Assembly (NCBI RefSeq): GCF_011090185.1 | Contig: NZ_JAAFGS010000003.1 | Span: forward strand, 558,001-622,000 | Origin: Saccharibacillus alkalitolerans | Lineage (GTDB): Bacteria; Bacillota; Bacilli; Paenibacillales; Paenibacillaceae | Reading direction: 5' to 3' | DNA: 64,000 bases | Shown: piece after piece, positions 17,423-27,456 of the stretch | How positions within the stretch are numbered: the stretch's first letter is position 1 | Layout of the letters: the number at the start of each line of letters is the position of its first letter | Program-made: the position numbers and the translations under genes | Notes under the pieces: model-generated | The model's input: the letters and a program-made list of their open reading frames with translations, nothing else | The model's database searches: none | Told to the model about the DNA's origin: nothing

Positions 17423-17451
17423 ATTTTAACAAAGACGATAGCGTTTTCCAA
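17423..17451 (-). promoter_or_regulatory. Promoter of the moxR operon
   Basis: On the minus strand TTGGAA and TAAAAT are separated by 17 bp, about 105 bp upstream of the moxR start. Confidence 0.6.
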
Positions 17452-17497
17452 ACTTCTTGGACAGCCTCGCTCCACGAAGGGCAGCGGACGGGGATAA

Positions 17498-17540
17498 AAC
17501 AAAACCGGAAGGATCGGGTGGGATCGCTTCCGGTTTTGTT
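17498..17540 (-). terminator. Terminator after the two small unknown genes
   Basis: AACAAAACCGGAAG pairs exactly with CTTCCGGTTTTGTT around a 15-nt loop. T-rich flanks are present on both strands, and it starts 3 bp after the stop of the minus-strand gene at 17543. Confidence 0.85.
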
Positions 17541-17542
17541 AT

Positions 17543-17878
17543 TTATTCGACAGCGGCGCTTTCGCGCAGCTTTTTCAATCCGTTGGACAGTATGTTCACA
17601 CGTGTCACTTCTCCGCCGCGATCGATATAAGCCGACCATTTGGGGAAATACGTCTTCATCAGCAGATCGCCCGTTTCGGTCAAATCCGAACGCCGAACGA
17701 CCAGATCGCTTTTGATCGAACCGTCCTCGTTGAACGGATTTGCAAGGAGCAGCTCGTTTTCCAACAAAAAGTTCAGCAGCGCCAGCGTGGTTTCTTCGAC
17801 CTGCTTGCGGTACGACAAATTTTTGCTTCTTTTCAGCAGCGTCGGATACGAATACCGGAGAATATCGGGATCGCCCAT
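17543..17878 (-). CDS. Unknown 111-residue protein
   Basis: Soluble, predominantly helical by appearance ('YRKQVEETTLALLNFLLENELLLANPF'), with a C-terminal 'GGEVTRVNILSNGLKKL'. No family recognised. It begins 5 bp after the stop of the 137-residue gene, has only a weak ribosome site and is probably translationally coupled to it. The pair ends in a clean terminator. Confidence 0.7.
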   Translation of the reverse strand: MGDPDILRYSYPTLLKRSKNLSYRKQVEETTLALLNFLLENELLLANPFNEDGSIKSDLVVRRSDLTETGDLLMKTYFPKWSAYIDRGGEVTRVNILSNGLKKLRESAAVE

Positions 17879-17883
17879 GCCGC

Positions 17884-18297
17884 TTATTTGCCGTTTTTTT
17901 GCTGAATCTTGTCCAACTTCTGGCTCATTACGGCAAGACGCCGCTTCAGTTCGATCTGCCAGCGTTTGTCTCCCATTTGTTTGGCGACGCCGAGCAGATC
18001 CAGCGACAGATCGATCTGATTGCGAACCGACTCCAGCTTATCGTCGCTTTCCATGCTCACGCAGTTGGCGAACATTTCGACATCGTCTTCCAAAATGTAA
18101 TCCTGGAAATCGATTTCCGATTCGCCGTCGCCGTGCGCGTATTCGGCGAGAATCTCATACTCGCTTTCGACCTTGTAATGAACCTCGATCCGTTGGCATA
18201 CCGGACAATATAACAGAGGAACGTTGTGAACCTGGGTCCGGTAGTGTGTCAGCGTACCCTTTGTTCCGATCATACTGGCTCCGCAGCAGAAACTCAT
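17884..18297 (-). CDS. Unknown 137-residue protein with a Cys cluster
   Basis: The N-terminus carries four Cys: 'MSFCCGASM' followed after about 20 residues by 'YCPVCQRIEVHY', a likely zinc ribbon. An acidic middle ('HGDGESEIDFQDYILEDDVEMF') and a helical C-terminus ('LSLDLLGVAKQMGDKRWQIELKRRLAVMSQKLDKIQQ') follow. GGAGGGTG precedes the ATG. It is the first gene of a two-gene unit with the 111-residue protein. Function unknown; a zinc-dependent binding protein is the most the sequence supports. Confidence 0.75.
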   Translation of the reverse strand: MSFCCGASMIGTKGTLTHYRTQVHNVPLLYCPVCQRIEVHYKVESEYEILAEYAHGDGESEIDFQDYILEDDVEMFANCVSMESDDKLESVRNQIDLSLDLLGVAKQMGDKRWQIELKRRLAVMSQKLDKIQQKNGK

Positions 18298-18451
18298 GGC
18301 CGTTCACCCTCCTTTATTGGTTCATCCCTTGGCTATTATCAACCCTCTTGCGGCATTTTGAATACCTGTCGCTTATCCGTCTTGCAATGTTTCGGTCCTG
18401 CCTGGCCTCATCTTAGCATGGAATTTCGCGGCACGCCAGAGACAAAGGTGC

Positions 18452-18493
18452 AAAAAAGCCTCCTTCCCGGTACATGCCGGGAAGAAGGCTTTG
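18452..18493 (-). terminator. Terminator of the peroxiredoxin gene
   Basis: AAAGCCTTCTTCCCGG and CCGGGAAGGAGGCTTT pair with one mismatch around a 6-nt loop, followed by a run of six T on the minus strand, about 40 bp after the stop. Confidence 0.88.
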
Positions 18494-18534
18494 CCTATGA
18501 ACCGAGACTGCGTCGGCAGGGCCGACGCGCGCCA

Positions 18535-19080
18535 TTAACCTTGAAGGTTTTTGTCGCCCGGTTTCCAGTTCATCGGGCACAGACCGCCCGATTGAAGAGC
18601 TTGAAGCACGCGCAGCGTTTCTTCCACGCTGCGGCCCACGTCGTTGTGGTTCACGACTTGATATTTCAGTTCGCCTTCCGGATCGATGATGAACAGGCCG
18701 CGCAGCGCGACGCCTTCTTCTTCGATCAGAACGCCGTAGTCGCTTGCGACTTTTTTCGTGATGTCCGAAGCGAGCGGGAAGTTGATCTTGCCCAGGCCGC
18801 CGATTTCCGTCGGAGCCGCGATCCATGCCTTGTGGCTGTGCACGGAGTCGATGCTCACGCCGAGAACTTCGGTATCGAGAGTCTGGAAGTCGCCGAAGGC
18901 GTCGCTCAGTGCCGTGATTTCAGTCGGGCACACGAACGTGAAGTCCAGCGGATAGAAGAAGAACACGAGCCATTTGCCGCGGTAATCTTCGAGGGATACT
19001 TTGCCGAATTCCTGTCCGTCCCCGGATACAGTTTCCATTGTAAAGGCCGGAGCCGGTTTGCCTACCAAACGTTCTGCCAT
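18535..19080 (-). CDS. 2-Cys peroxiredoxin (AhpC type)
   Basis: A 181-residue thiol peroxidase that reduces hydrogen peroxide and organic hydroperoxides. The peroxidatic Cys is in 'YPLDFTFVCPTEITALSD' near residue 46, and the resolving Cys is in 'GGLCPMNWKPGDKN' near the C-terminus. The length and the 'GLFIIDPEGELKYQVVNHNDVGRSVEETLRVL' block are typical of the AhpC group. No ahpF reductase lies beside it, so electrons must come from elsewhere. ATG 19080 follows AGGAGG. The symbol ahpC is plausible but is left open because the partner gene is absent. Confidence 0.92.
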   Translation of the reverse strand: MAERLVGKPAPAFTMETVSGDGQEFGKVSLEDYRGKWLVFFFYPLDFTFVCPTEITALSDAFGDFQTLDTEVLGVSIDSVHSHKAWIAAPTEIGGLGKINFPLASDITKKVASDYGVLIEEEGVALRGLFIIDPEGELKYQVVNHNDVGRSVEETLRVLQALQSGGLCPMNWKPGDKNLQG

Positions 19081-19152
19081 TGTCGTAAAATCCTCCTTCA
19101 AAATGACACCCGGTGAAGAGTGTTTTCTGAATATTCTGAAACCCATGACACT

Positions 19153-19181
19153 ATGTTATCACCGGGATTTTTCGAAGTCAA
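19153..19181 (-). promoter_or_regulatory. Promoter of the peroxiredoxin gene
   Basis: On the minus strand TTGACT and TAACAT are separated by 17 bp, about 70 bp upstream of the start codon. A TATAAT element just upstream could belong to a second start. Confidence 0.65.
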
Positions 19182-19204
19182 GATTATAACGCTTATTTAT
19201 TTGT

Positions 19205-19217
19205 AATGATTATCATT
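19205..19217. promoter_or_regulatory. Fur-family operator-like palindrome
   Basis: AATGATTATCATT is a perfect 6-1-6 palindrome equal to the centre of the classic Fur box. It spans the stop codon of leuB and lies about 25 bp upstream of the peroxiredoxin -35 box. Peroxiredoxins in Bacillus are usually under PerR, a Fur paralogue with a closely related site, so either regulator could bind. Confidence 0.5.
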
Positions 19218-20292
19218 TACGAATCGCGTTGAGAATCAGCTCGCCCATTTGCGTGGTGGACAGCGCTTCGGCGCGGCCGGCGGCGATGTCGCTCGTCCGG
19301 TGTCCCGCGTCCAGCACCTCGGCTACCGCGCGCTCGATCGCATCTGCCGCTTCGCCGTAGCCGAACGTCAAACGCAGCATCAGCGCGGTCGACAGAATGG
19401 TCGCGATCGGATTCGCCAGCCCTTGTCCGGCAATGTCCGGCGCCGAGCCGTGTACCGGTTCGTACAGTCCGTAGCTGCCTTCTCCGAGGGACGCCGAGGC
19501 CAGCATGCCGATCGAACCGGTGAGCATAGCCGCTTCGTCGCTCAGGATGTCGCCGAACATGTTCTCCGTCACGATCACGTCGAAGCTCGACGGGCGGCGC
19601 AGCAGCTGCATGGCGCAGTTATCGACCAGCACATGTTCCAGTTCGACTTCCGGATACTCTTCGGCGATACGAATCACCGTTTCGCGCCACAGCCGCGACG
19701 TTTCGAGCACGTTCGCTTTATCGACCGAAGCCAGCTTTTTGCGGCGCTTCATGGCGATGTCGAAGGCTTGACGGGCGATGCGCTCCACTTCGGCCGCATT
19801 GTAGGCGCATGTATCGACCGCTTCTTCTCCTTGTTCCGTCTGTCTGCGGAATTTCTCCCCGAAATATATGCCGCCGGTCAGCTCGCGCACGACCATCAGG
19901 TCCGTGCCTTCCAGCACTTCCGGCTTCAGCGTCGAGGCGTCTTTCAAGCAGTCGAAGACGACGGCCGGACGAAGGTTGGAGAACAGGCCGAGCTCTTTGC
20001 GGATGCCGAGCAGCCCCGTTTCCGGACGCAGCTCCTTCGGATTGTTGTCCCATTTCGGTCCGCCGACCGCGCCCAGCAGCACCGCATCGGCGCGCTTGCA
20101 GACTTCCAGCGTTTCGGCCGGAAGCGGCGTGCCTTTCTCGTCGATCGCGATCCCGCCGAACAGCGCATGCTCCGTTTCGAACGAATAGCCGAATACTTCG
20201 CCGACTTTGTGCAGCACTTTTTCCGCTTCCGCCACTACTTCGGGTCCGATACCGTCTCCCGCGATTACCGCGATTTTTTTCGTTTCCGCCAT
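19213..20292 (-). CDS. leuB: 3-isopropylmalate dehydrogenase
   Basis: A 359-residue NAD-dependent enzyme of leucine synthesis that oxidises and decarboxylates 3-isopropylmalate. Family features: '[21 protein letters not shown]' at the N-terminus, '[13 protein letters not shown]', and '[27 protein letters not shown]...[23 protein letters not shown]' with the Asp cluster that binds metal and substrate. ATG 20292 follows GGGAG. It is separated from leuA by an aldo/keto reductase on the opposite strand and so needs its own promoter. Confidence 0.95.
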   Translation of the reverse strand: MAETKKIAVIAGDGIGPEVVAEAEKVLHKVGEVFGYSFETEHALFGGIAIDEKGTPLPAETLEVCKRADAVLLGAVGGPKWDNNPKELRPETGLLGIRKELGLFSNLRPAVVFDCLKDASTLKPEVLEGTDLMVVRELTGGIYFGEKFRRQTEQGEEAVDTCAYNAAEVERIARQAFDIAMKRRKKLASVDKANVLETSRLWRETVIRIAEEYPEVELEHVLVDNCAMQLLRRPSSFDVIVTENMFGDILSDEAAMLTGSIGMLASASLGEGSYGLYEPVHGSAPDIAGQGLANPIATILSTALMLRLTFGYGEAADAIERAVAEVLDAGHRTSDIAAGRAEALSTTQMGELILNAIRK

Positions 20293-20420
20293 TTGTCGCA
20301 CTCCCTATTCGTCATGGAATTCCCGCCGGCGAAATGCTTGCTTTCCGTCACCGCTCCGGGTTGGAACCTCTATTCCAAAACAGTAACATACTCCGTCAGA
20401 GATTGACCAAGATATAGAAA

Positions 20421-20435
20421 CTATCAACTTGATAG
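20421..20435. promoter_or_regulatory. 7-1-7 palindrome in the leuB/reductase divergent region
   Basis: CTATCAACTTGATAG is a perfect 15-bp palindrome (7-bp arms around one base), followed 5 bp later by the perfect 10-bp palindrome GCCTATAGGC (20441-20450). Both lie between the divergent leuB and aldo/keto reductase genes, suggesting a regulator binding site. The regulator is unknown. Confidence 0.45.
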
Positions 20436-20487
20436 GATTTGCCTATAGGCCGACGACTATCTTTCATCATTACTTACATAAAGAAAT

Positions 20488-20516
20488 TTGCTTATGCTTA
20501 AGCTGATTGTTACAGT
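20488..20516 (+). promoter_or_regulatory. Possible promoter of the aldo/keto reductase gene
   Basis: TTGCTT and TACAGT are 17 bp apart, ending 64 bp before the start codon. Both hexamers are imperfect. Confidence 0.4.
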
Positions 20517-20580
20517 AATAGGGTAATGATAAAGGAATAACGTTTCGCCAAATCATCGATCGAGGAGCTGAGCGAACAAC

Positions 20581-21561
20581 ATGGAATACACGTATTTGGG
20601 AAAGTCGGGACTTAAGGTCAGCCGCATCTGTCTGGGCACCATGAATTTCGGCAATCAAACGGATGAAAAAGATTCGTTCCGCATCATGGATGCGGCTCTG
20701 GATGCCGGAATCAACTTCTTTGATACTGCAAACGTTTACGGAGGCAAAGACAACGCCGGCCTTACGGAGGAAATCATCGGACGCTGGTTCAAACAGGGCG
20801 GAGGCCGCCGGGAAAAAGTCGTGCTCGCGACCAAAGTGTACGGCGGCATGGGCAACGACGTCGACGGGCCGAACGGGGAGCGCGGACTGTCCGCTTATAA
20901 GATTCGCCGCCACCTCGAAGGATCGCTGCAGCGTTTGCAGACCGATCACGTCGAACTGTACCAGATGCACCACGTCGACCGCAACGCCAGTTGGGACGAG
21001 CTTTGGGGAGCTTTCGAGGTTGCCGTGAACCAGGGCAAAATCGACTATGTCGGCTCCAGCAACTTTGCCGGCTGGGATATTGCCGTCGCGCAAAAAGAAG
21101 CGGAAAAGCGCGGTTTTCTCGGTCTGATCTCCGAACAGCACAAATACAGCCTGCTGACCCGCGAACCGGAACTCGAAGTGCTGCCGGCTTCGGAAGCGCT
21201 GGGCCTTGGCGTCATTCCGTGGAGTCCGCTCGCCGGCGGCCTGCTCGGCCGCAACGCGCTCAAAAAGATCGAAGGCTCCCGCAGCGGCGGCAACGCCGAA
21301 CTGGTGGACAAGCACAAAGAACAGCTTGAGCAGTTCAAAACGTTCAGCGAAGAACTGGGCGAGCAGCAGGACACCGTTGCGCTGGCTTGGCTGCTGTCCA
21401 ACCCGGCCGTCACCGCTCCGATCATCGGACCGCGGACGCTCGAGCAGCTTCAAGACGCGCTGCGCATCATCGAATTGAAGCTGGGCGAAGCCGAGCTGAA
21501 ACGTCTGGACGAAATCTTCCCGGGACCGGGCGGGTCGGCTCCGAACGCTTACGCCTGGTAA
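20581..21561 (+). CDS. Aldo/keto reductase
   Basis: A 326-residue NADPH-dependent oxidoreductase of the aldo/keto reductase superfamily, YajO/YhdN-like branch. The catalytic tetrad is visible: Asp in 'FFDTANVYG', Lys in 'LATKVYGG', Tyr in 'NVYG' and His in 'LYQMHHVD'. The coenzyme-binding region includes 'IPWSPLAGGLLGRN' and 'IIGPRTLEQLQDAL'. GAGGAG precedes the ATG. It is transcribed against the leu genes on both sides. The substrate is unknown. Confidence 0.92.
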   Translation: MEYTYLGKSGLKVSRICLGTMNFGNQTDEKDSFRIMDAALDAGINFFDTANVYGGKDNAGLTEEIIGRWFKQGGGRREKVVLATKVYGGMGNDVDGPNGERGLSAYKIRRHLEGSLQRLQTDHVELYQMHHVDRNASWDELWGAFEVAVNQGKIDYVGSSNFAGWDIAVAQKEAEKRGFLGLISEQHKYSLLTREPELEVLPASEALGLGVIPWSPLAGGLLGRNALKKIEGSRSGGNAELVDKHKEQLEQFKTFSEELGEQQDTVALAWLLSNPAVTAPIIGPRTLEQLQDALRIIELKLGEAELKRLDEIFPGPGGSAPNAYAW

Positions 21562-21708
21562 CCGATCGGGCGGCAGATTCGATCGAACAAATCCACCACC
21601 TTGACCGTGATAAAGTAAGGTTACGCCCTCTGAAACGCCTCTAAAGCATGTGCGTTTCAGGCGAACGCACACCTCTGATTAGGGTGGGTCAACGTGCTAG
21701 CTGTAGAC

Positions 21709-21755
21709 GAAAACGGTACCGCCGTCCGATTATCGGACATGCGGTACCGTTTTTC
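21709..21755. terminator. Convergent terminator between the reductase and leuA
   Basis: AAAACGGTACCGC pairs exactly with GCGGTACCGTTTT, with an inner CCGAT/ATCGG stem, and is followed by a T run on the plus strand and a shorter one on minus. Confidence 0.82.
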
Positions 21756-21777
21756 GACGTTGCCGAATTTTCGTTTT

Positions 21778-23325
21778 TTACCAGACCTTCTCCGCGCCCT
21801 TGCGTCCGCTCGGAAGGCGGCGGTTGGCCGCCAGCCGGTTGAGCGCGTCGATATAAGCGCGGGCGCTCGCCTCGAGCACGTCCGTGCTGACGCCCCGTCC
21901 GCGCACTTCCGTCTCTCCCTGGCGCATGGTGACATGCACTTCTCCGAGCGCGTCCTTGCCCAGCGTAACCGCCTGGATAGCGTAGTCCACCAGCGTGACT
22001 TCTTCGCCCACCGCCTGGTCGATCGCGTTATAGATCGAGTCGACGGTACCGTTGCCGCCGGATTTCGCCGTGCGGCTGCCTTCGCCGGCTACGGATACCG
22101 TAACGCTTGCCGTCGGCGCCGCTTCGGTCGCGAACGAGAAGCTCAGCGACTCCAGCGCGTACTGCTCAGGCGCGTCGGCCAGCCGCTCTTCGAGCAGCGC
22201 CAGCAGATCGTCGTCGGTAATCTCTTTCTTCTTGTCCGCCAGATCTTTGAACTTGGCGAACGCTTCGTTCAGCTGCTCTTCCTCCAGCGTGTACCCCAGC
22301 TCGAGCAGCTGCTCGCGGAAAGCGTGTCGGCCGGAATGCTTGCCGAGCACCAGCTTGCTCTCCTTGAAGCCGACCGTCTCCGGCGACATGATTTCGTACG
22401 TCGTCTTCTCCTTGAGCATCCCGTCCTGGTGGATGCCCGACTCATGCGCGAACGCGTTCGCGCCGACGATCGCTTTGTTGCCCGGCACGTTCATGCCGGT
22501 AAGCTTGCTGACCAGCCGGCTCGTTCTGGCGATCTCGCTCAGCGCCAGCCCGGTCTTCGCGCCGAAGAAATCGGCGCGGGTCTCCAGCGCCATCGCGATT
22601 TCCTCGATGGCGGTATTGCCGGCGCGTTCGCCGATGCCGTTGATCGTGCCTTCGATCTGGTCGGCTCCGTTCAGGATGGCGGCCAGCGTATTGGCCGTCG
22701 CCATGCCGAGGTCATCGTGGCAGTGCGCGCTCAGCTGCACTTTTTCGATTCCCGGTACCGTTTCTTTCAAATGCTTGAAGATCGCCCCGTATTCGGCCGG
22801 GTTCAGATAGCCGACCGTATCCGGGATGTTGACGACGTAAGCGCCCTCGCGCACGGCCATCGCCACCACTTCGGCGCGGAAGTCCGCCTCGGTGCGTCCC
22901 GCGTCCTCGAGCGAAAATTCGATCTTGGAGAAGTATTTCTTGGCATAGCGGATCGCGGACTGCGCCGCCTCCAGCACTTGATGCTTCTCCATTTTCAGCT
23001 TATATTTCCGGTGGATCGGAGAAGTCGCCAGGAACACGTGCAGACACGGATCGGCCGCGCCTTTCAGCGCTTCTCTCACCGCGTCGATATCGGATTCGCG
23101 CGAACGCGACAGGCCGACGACGCTGGCATTTTTGACCGCGCGGGCAACCGCGTTGACCGCCGCCAGATCGCCCGGCGAAGCGGCCGGGAAGCCGGCTTCC
23201 ATCCGGTCCACGCCGAGTTTCTCCAGCTGATGGGCGATCTCGACTTTTTCTCGCGTATTCAGGTTGACGCCGGGCGACTGTTCGCCGTCGCGCAGCGTCG
23301 TATCGAAGATATAAATTTTCCGCAC
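21778..23325 (-). CDS. leuA: 2-isopropylmalate synthase
   Basis: A 515-residue enzyme condensing acetyl-CoA with 2-oxoisovalerate, the first committed step to leucine. The HMGL-like TIM barrel shows '[15 protein letters not shown]' and '[20 protein letters not shown]' with metal-binding His residues. A C-terminal LeuA regulatory domain (about residues 390-515) binds leucine. It starts with GTG at 23325, 8 bp after AGGAGG. It lies about 105 bp after ilvC in the same direction and is probably in the T-box-controlled transcript. Confidence 0.95.
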   Translation of the reverse strand: MRKIYIFDTTLRDGEQSPGVNLNTREKVEIAHQLEKLGVDRMEAGFPAASPGDLAAVNAVARAVKNASVVGLSRSRESDIDAVREALKGAADPCLHVFLATSPIHRKYKLKMEKHQVLEAAQSAIRYAKKYFSKIEFSLEDAGRTEADFRAEVVAMAVREGAYVVNIPDTVGYLNPAEYGAIFKHLKETVPGIEKVQLSAHCHDDLGMATANTLAAILNGADQIEGTINGIGERAGNTAIEEIAMALETRADFFGAKTGLALSEIARTSRLVSKLTGMNVPGNKAIVGANAFAHESGIHQDGMLKEKTTYEIMSPETVGFKESKLVLGKHSGRHAFREQLLELGYTLEEEQLNEAFAKFKDLADKKKEITDDDLLALLEERLADAPEQYALESLSFSFATEAAPTASVTVSVAGEGSRTAKSGGNGTVDSIYNAIDQAVGEEVTLVDYAIQAVTLGKDALGEVHVTMRQGETEVRGRGVSTDVLEASARAYIDALNRLAANRRLPSGRKGAEKVW

Positions 23326-23337
23326 GGTTTGCGCCTC

Positions 23338-23425
23338 CTAGTCGAATGGAAATGGATATGGAAAGGGGCCGCCCCGGTCGCCGTTTTCGCGCAGCCCGGG
23401 GTAGCCCCGCTTCCCTTTTTCAAAA
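23338..23425 (-). promoter_or_regulatory. GC-rich stem-loop between ilvC and leuA
   Basis: On the minus strand GGGGC-TA-CCCCGG can pair with CCGGGG-CG-GCCCC, followed by only three T. It may stabilise or partially attenuate the operon mRNA between ilvC and leuA. It is not a classical terminator. Confidence 0.4.
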
Positions 23426-23430
23426 AGAGC

Positions 23431-24694
<1,264 letters not shown>

Positions 24695-25192
24695 TTAAGC
24701 ATTGCCCCGAACCATCGCCGTCACGCCGGTGCGCGACAGCTCGCGAATGCCGTAAGGGGTCAGCAGCTCGATCATCGCGTCGATCTTCTCGGTGTCTCCG
24801 ACGACCTGAACCATCAGGCTGTGCGTGCCGATATCGACCACCGCCGCCCGGAATGTCTCGACCAGTCCCATGATTTCCGGCCGCGCGCTCGGTTCCGATT
24901 TGACTTTGATGAGCGCCAGCTCCCGTCCGACCATCGGATTGGCGCTCAAGTCGATGACTTTGATGACATCGATGATTTTGTACAGCTGCTTTTCGATCTG
25001 CTCGATCGTCTTGTCGTCGCCGCTCGTGACGATGACCATGCGGGAAAGCCCTTGTTCTTCGGATTGGCCCACGGTAATGCTCTCGATGTTGAATCCGCGG
25101 CGGCCGAACAATCCGGATACCCGCTGCAGCACGCCGGGCTGGTCGTTGACCAGGATGGAAATGGTATGTTTGGTCTGCGTCGTATTCGTCAT
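24695..25192 (-). CDS. ilvN: Acetolactate synthase small subunit
   Basis: A 165-residue regulatory subunit with an N-terminal ACT domain ('ISILVNDQPGVLQRVSGLFGRRGFNIESITVG') that binds the feedback inhibitor valine, and a C-terminal ACT-like half. The start is 2 bp after the ilvB stop, with GGGGGA inside the ilvB end, indicating coupled translation with the catalytic subunit. Confidence 0.94.
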   Translation of the reverse strand: MTNTTQTKHTISILVNDQPGVLQRVSGLFGRRGFNIESITVGQSEEQGLSRMVIVTSGDDKTIEQIEKQLYKIIDVIKVIDLSANPMVGRELALIKVKSEPSARPEIMGLVETFRAAVVDIGTHSLMVQVVGDTEKIDAMIELLTPYGIRELSRTGVTAMVRGNA

Positions 25193-25194
25193 CG

Positions 25195-26943
25195 TTATTC
25201 GTCCCCCATCAGCATTTGATCCAGCGTCATGCCCTGCTGCACCATCGGATACACGTTCTCGCCCTTTTCGACCACAAAATCGATCACGACCGGCCCCGGC
25301 GTATCGAGCGCTTCCTGCCAGGCGGCACGCGCTTCTTCTTTGGTCGTTGCGCGAAGGCCTTTGACTCCGTAGGCTTCCGCCAGCTTCACGAAATCCGGAC
25401 TGCCGGCCAGGTCGATGTGGCTGTAGCGGTTCTCGTAGATCAGCTCCTGCCACTGACGAACCATGCCCAGTACCTGATTGTTCAAAATGACCACTTTGAC
25501 CGGGATATTGTTGATCGCGCAGATGGCGAGCTCCTGCGAGCACATCTGCATGCCGCCGTCGCCGTTGATCGAGATGACCAGCCGCTCGGGCTGCGCCATC
25601 TGGGCGCCGATCGCCGACGGAAGTCCGAATCCCATCGTGCCGAGTCCTCCGGAAGTGATCCACGAACGCGGGTTGCTGAACTTGTAATATTGGGCCGCCC
25701 ACATCTGGTGCTGGCCGACGTCCGTTGTCACGATCGCTTCGCCTTTCGTCGTTTCGTTCAGCAGCTCGACGACCCACTGCGGCTTCAGCACGGTCTCGCT
25801 GTCTTTATAACGGAACGGCTTCTCCGCTTTCCATTGTTGAAGCCGCGTTCTCCACTCGTCCGCCAATTCGGCCCGCTTGACCGATTTGTTCAGCAGTTCC
25901 AATACCGTCTTGACGTCGCCGACGATCGGAATGTCCGTTTTGACGTTTTTGCCGATCTCCGCCGGATCGATATCGATATGCGCGATTTTCGCTTTCGGCG
26001 CAAAGCCGTTCAGCTTGCCCGTGACCCGGTCGTCGAAACGCGCTCCGATGCTGATCAGCAGGTCGCATTCCTGGATGGCCATGTTCGAAGCGAACGTGCC
26101 GTGCATGCCCGGCATTCCCAGCCAGTGTTCGTTCCCGCTCGGGAAACCGCCCAGTCCGAGCAGCGTAGTCGTGATCGGGGTTCCCGTTTTCTCGACCAGT
26201 TCGAGCAGCGCTTCGTGTCCGCCGGAATAGACGACTCCGCCGCCGGCCAGGATCAGCGGGCGTTCCGCTTTCGAGATCGCTTCGGCCAGACGCTCCACCT
26301 GCAGCTTGTTCGGCATTGTCCGCGGATTGTAACCTCTCAGCGCAACCGGTTCGGTATGCGGTTGGAACAGCGTCATCGCCGCCGACACGTCCTTCGGAAT
26401 GTCGATCAGCACCGGTCCTTTCCGGCCCGTGTTCGCGATATGGAAAGCTTCGTGGATGATGCGCGGAAGTTCGTCGACGCTGCGCACCAGATAACTGTGC
26501 TTCGTGATCGGCAGCGTGATCCCCGTGATGTCGGCCTCCTGGAAAGCGTCGGTTCCGATCAGCGTCGAAGCGACGTTGCCGGTAATGACGACGAGCGGCG
26601 TCGAATCCATGTACGCCGTCGCGATGCCCGTGACCAGATTGGTCGCTCCCGGTCCCGAAGTGGCGATGCAGACGCCCACTTCGCCGGATGCCCGGGCATA
26701 ACCGTCTGCCGCGTGAATCGCTCCCTGCTCGTGCCGGGTCAGCAGATGGTGGAAATCTTTAAAGCCGTACATGGCGTCGTAGATATACAGCACCGCGCCT
26801 CCCGGGTAACCGAACACGCATTTGACGCCTTCGAGCACCAGGCTGCGGAGGAGGATGTCCGAACCTGTCAAGACTTCCTGTTTGTCCACCCATTTTTCTC
26901 TTAATTCTTCCGTCGATCTCGCTTCTGGCATTTGCGCGCTCAT
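25195..26943 (-). CDS. ilvB: Acetolactate synthase large subunit
   Basis: A 582-residue thiamine-diphosphate enzyme catalysing the first step common to valine, leucine and isoleucine synthesis. Domains in order are the PYR domain with the catalytic Glu in 'LLTRHEQGAIHAADGYARASG', a central FAD-binding domain, and the PP domain with 'NGDGGMQMCSQELAICAINNIPVKVVILNN' (GDG...NN metal/ThDP motif). ATG 26943 follows AAGGAGG. First gene of the operon behind the leucine T-box. Confidence 0.95.
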   Translation of the reverse strand: MSAQMPEARSTEELREKWVDKQEVLTGSDILLRSLVLEGVKCVFGYPGGAVLYIYDAMYGFKDFHHLLTRHEQGAIHAADGYARASGEVGVCIATSGPGATNLVTGIATAYMDSTPLVVITGNVASTLIGTDAFQEADITGITLPITKHSYLVRSVDELPRIIHEAFHIANTGRKGPVLIDIPKDVSAAMTLFQPHTEPVALRGYNPRTMPNKLQVERLAEAISKAERPLILAGGGVVYSGGHEALLELVEKTGTPITTTLLGLGGFPSGNEHWLGMPGMHGTFASNMAIQECDLLISIGARFDDRVTGKLNGFAPKAKIAHIDIDPAEIGKNVKTDIPIVGDVKTVLELLNKSVKRAELADEWRTRLQQWKAEKPFRYKDSETVLKPQWVVELLNETTKGEAIVTTDVGQHQMWAAQYYKFSNPRSWITSGGLGTMGFGLPSAIGAQMAQPERLVISINGDGGMQMCSQELAICAINNIPVKVVILNNQVLGMVRQWQELIYENRYSHIDLAGSPDFVKLAEAYGVKGLRATTKEEARAAWQEALDTPGPVVIDFVVEKGENVYPMVQQGMTLDQMLMGDE

Positions 26944-27065
26944 CGTTATTCCTCCTTCCAAAGATTACATCAATCTCACATCGTCAGTTTGCAAAAGGCC
27001 GCCCGAACGGAATTTGTCCGCTTTTCGGCATGCCCCGCGCGGAATCGGAACCCGTCCGCGAAAAT

Positions 27066-27119
27066 CAAAAAACCTTTCGCCCCGCAAAGCAGATGTTCTG
27101 CTTCGAGGGACGAAAGGTT
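27066..27119 (-). terminator. T-box attenuator (terminator form)
   Basis: On the minus strand AACCTTTCG...AGCAGA pairs with TCTGCT...CGAAAGGTT and is followed by six T. The alternative antiterminator would use the T-box bases just upstream. Confidence 0.85.
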
Positions 27120-27425
27120 ATAAGCCTCACGTGGTACCACCCAAATTTGCCCGCACCTTGCGGTGCGCAGCCTCAAGCGAATCCGAAATCGAACGAACTC
27201 CGATTCCAAACACGCGGTTCGTAACGCGAACCTCACGATTTTCCCTAATCGCCGAACGTGACAGCAGGTCTGTTCCAGACCGGACACTCCTTCGCTTTTC
27301 AGGAAAACAGCTCCGAGGTGAGCTCGTATCTAAGGGATTTTGGCGGTAGGTTCCAGCGTACTGCTTCCTCCGCTCTCTGGCAAAAGAGCCCTTAAAACTT
27401 CGTCCTCTTCATAGCCGATCAGTTA
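27066..27425 (-). ncRNA. Leucine T-box leader of the ilv-leu operon
   Basis: On the minus strand a Stem I region (about 27300-27420) contains TTAAGGG paired with CCCTTA, an AGAGAG motif and a specifier-loop codon CTC (27320-27322) followed by A, indicating tRNA-Leu. The invariant T-box GGGTGGTACCACG lies at 27130-27142. Its TGGT bulge would pair with the ACCA end of uncharged tRNA-Leu. A terminator follows (27066-27119). Uncharged tRNA-Leu would stabilise the antiterminator and turn on ilvB-ilvN-ilvC-leuA. The specifier assignment is by pattern, not by modelling. Confidence 0.9.
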
Positions 27426-27456
27426 TTCAAGCTGTATGGTGCTGAATGTTAGGGTT

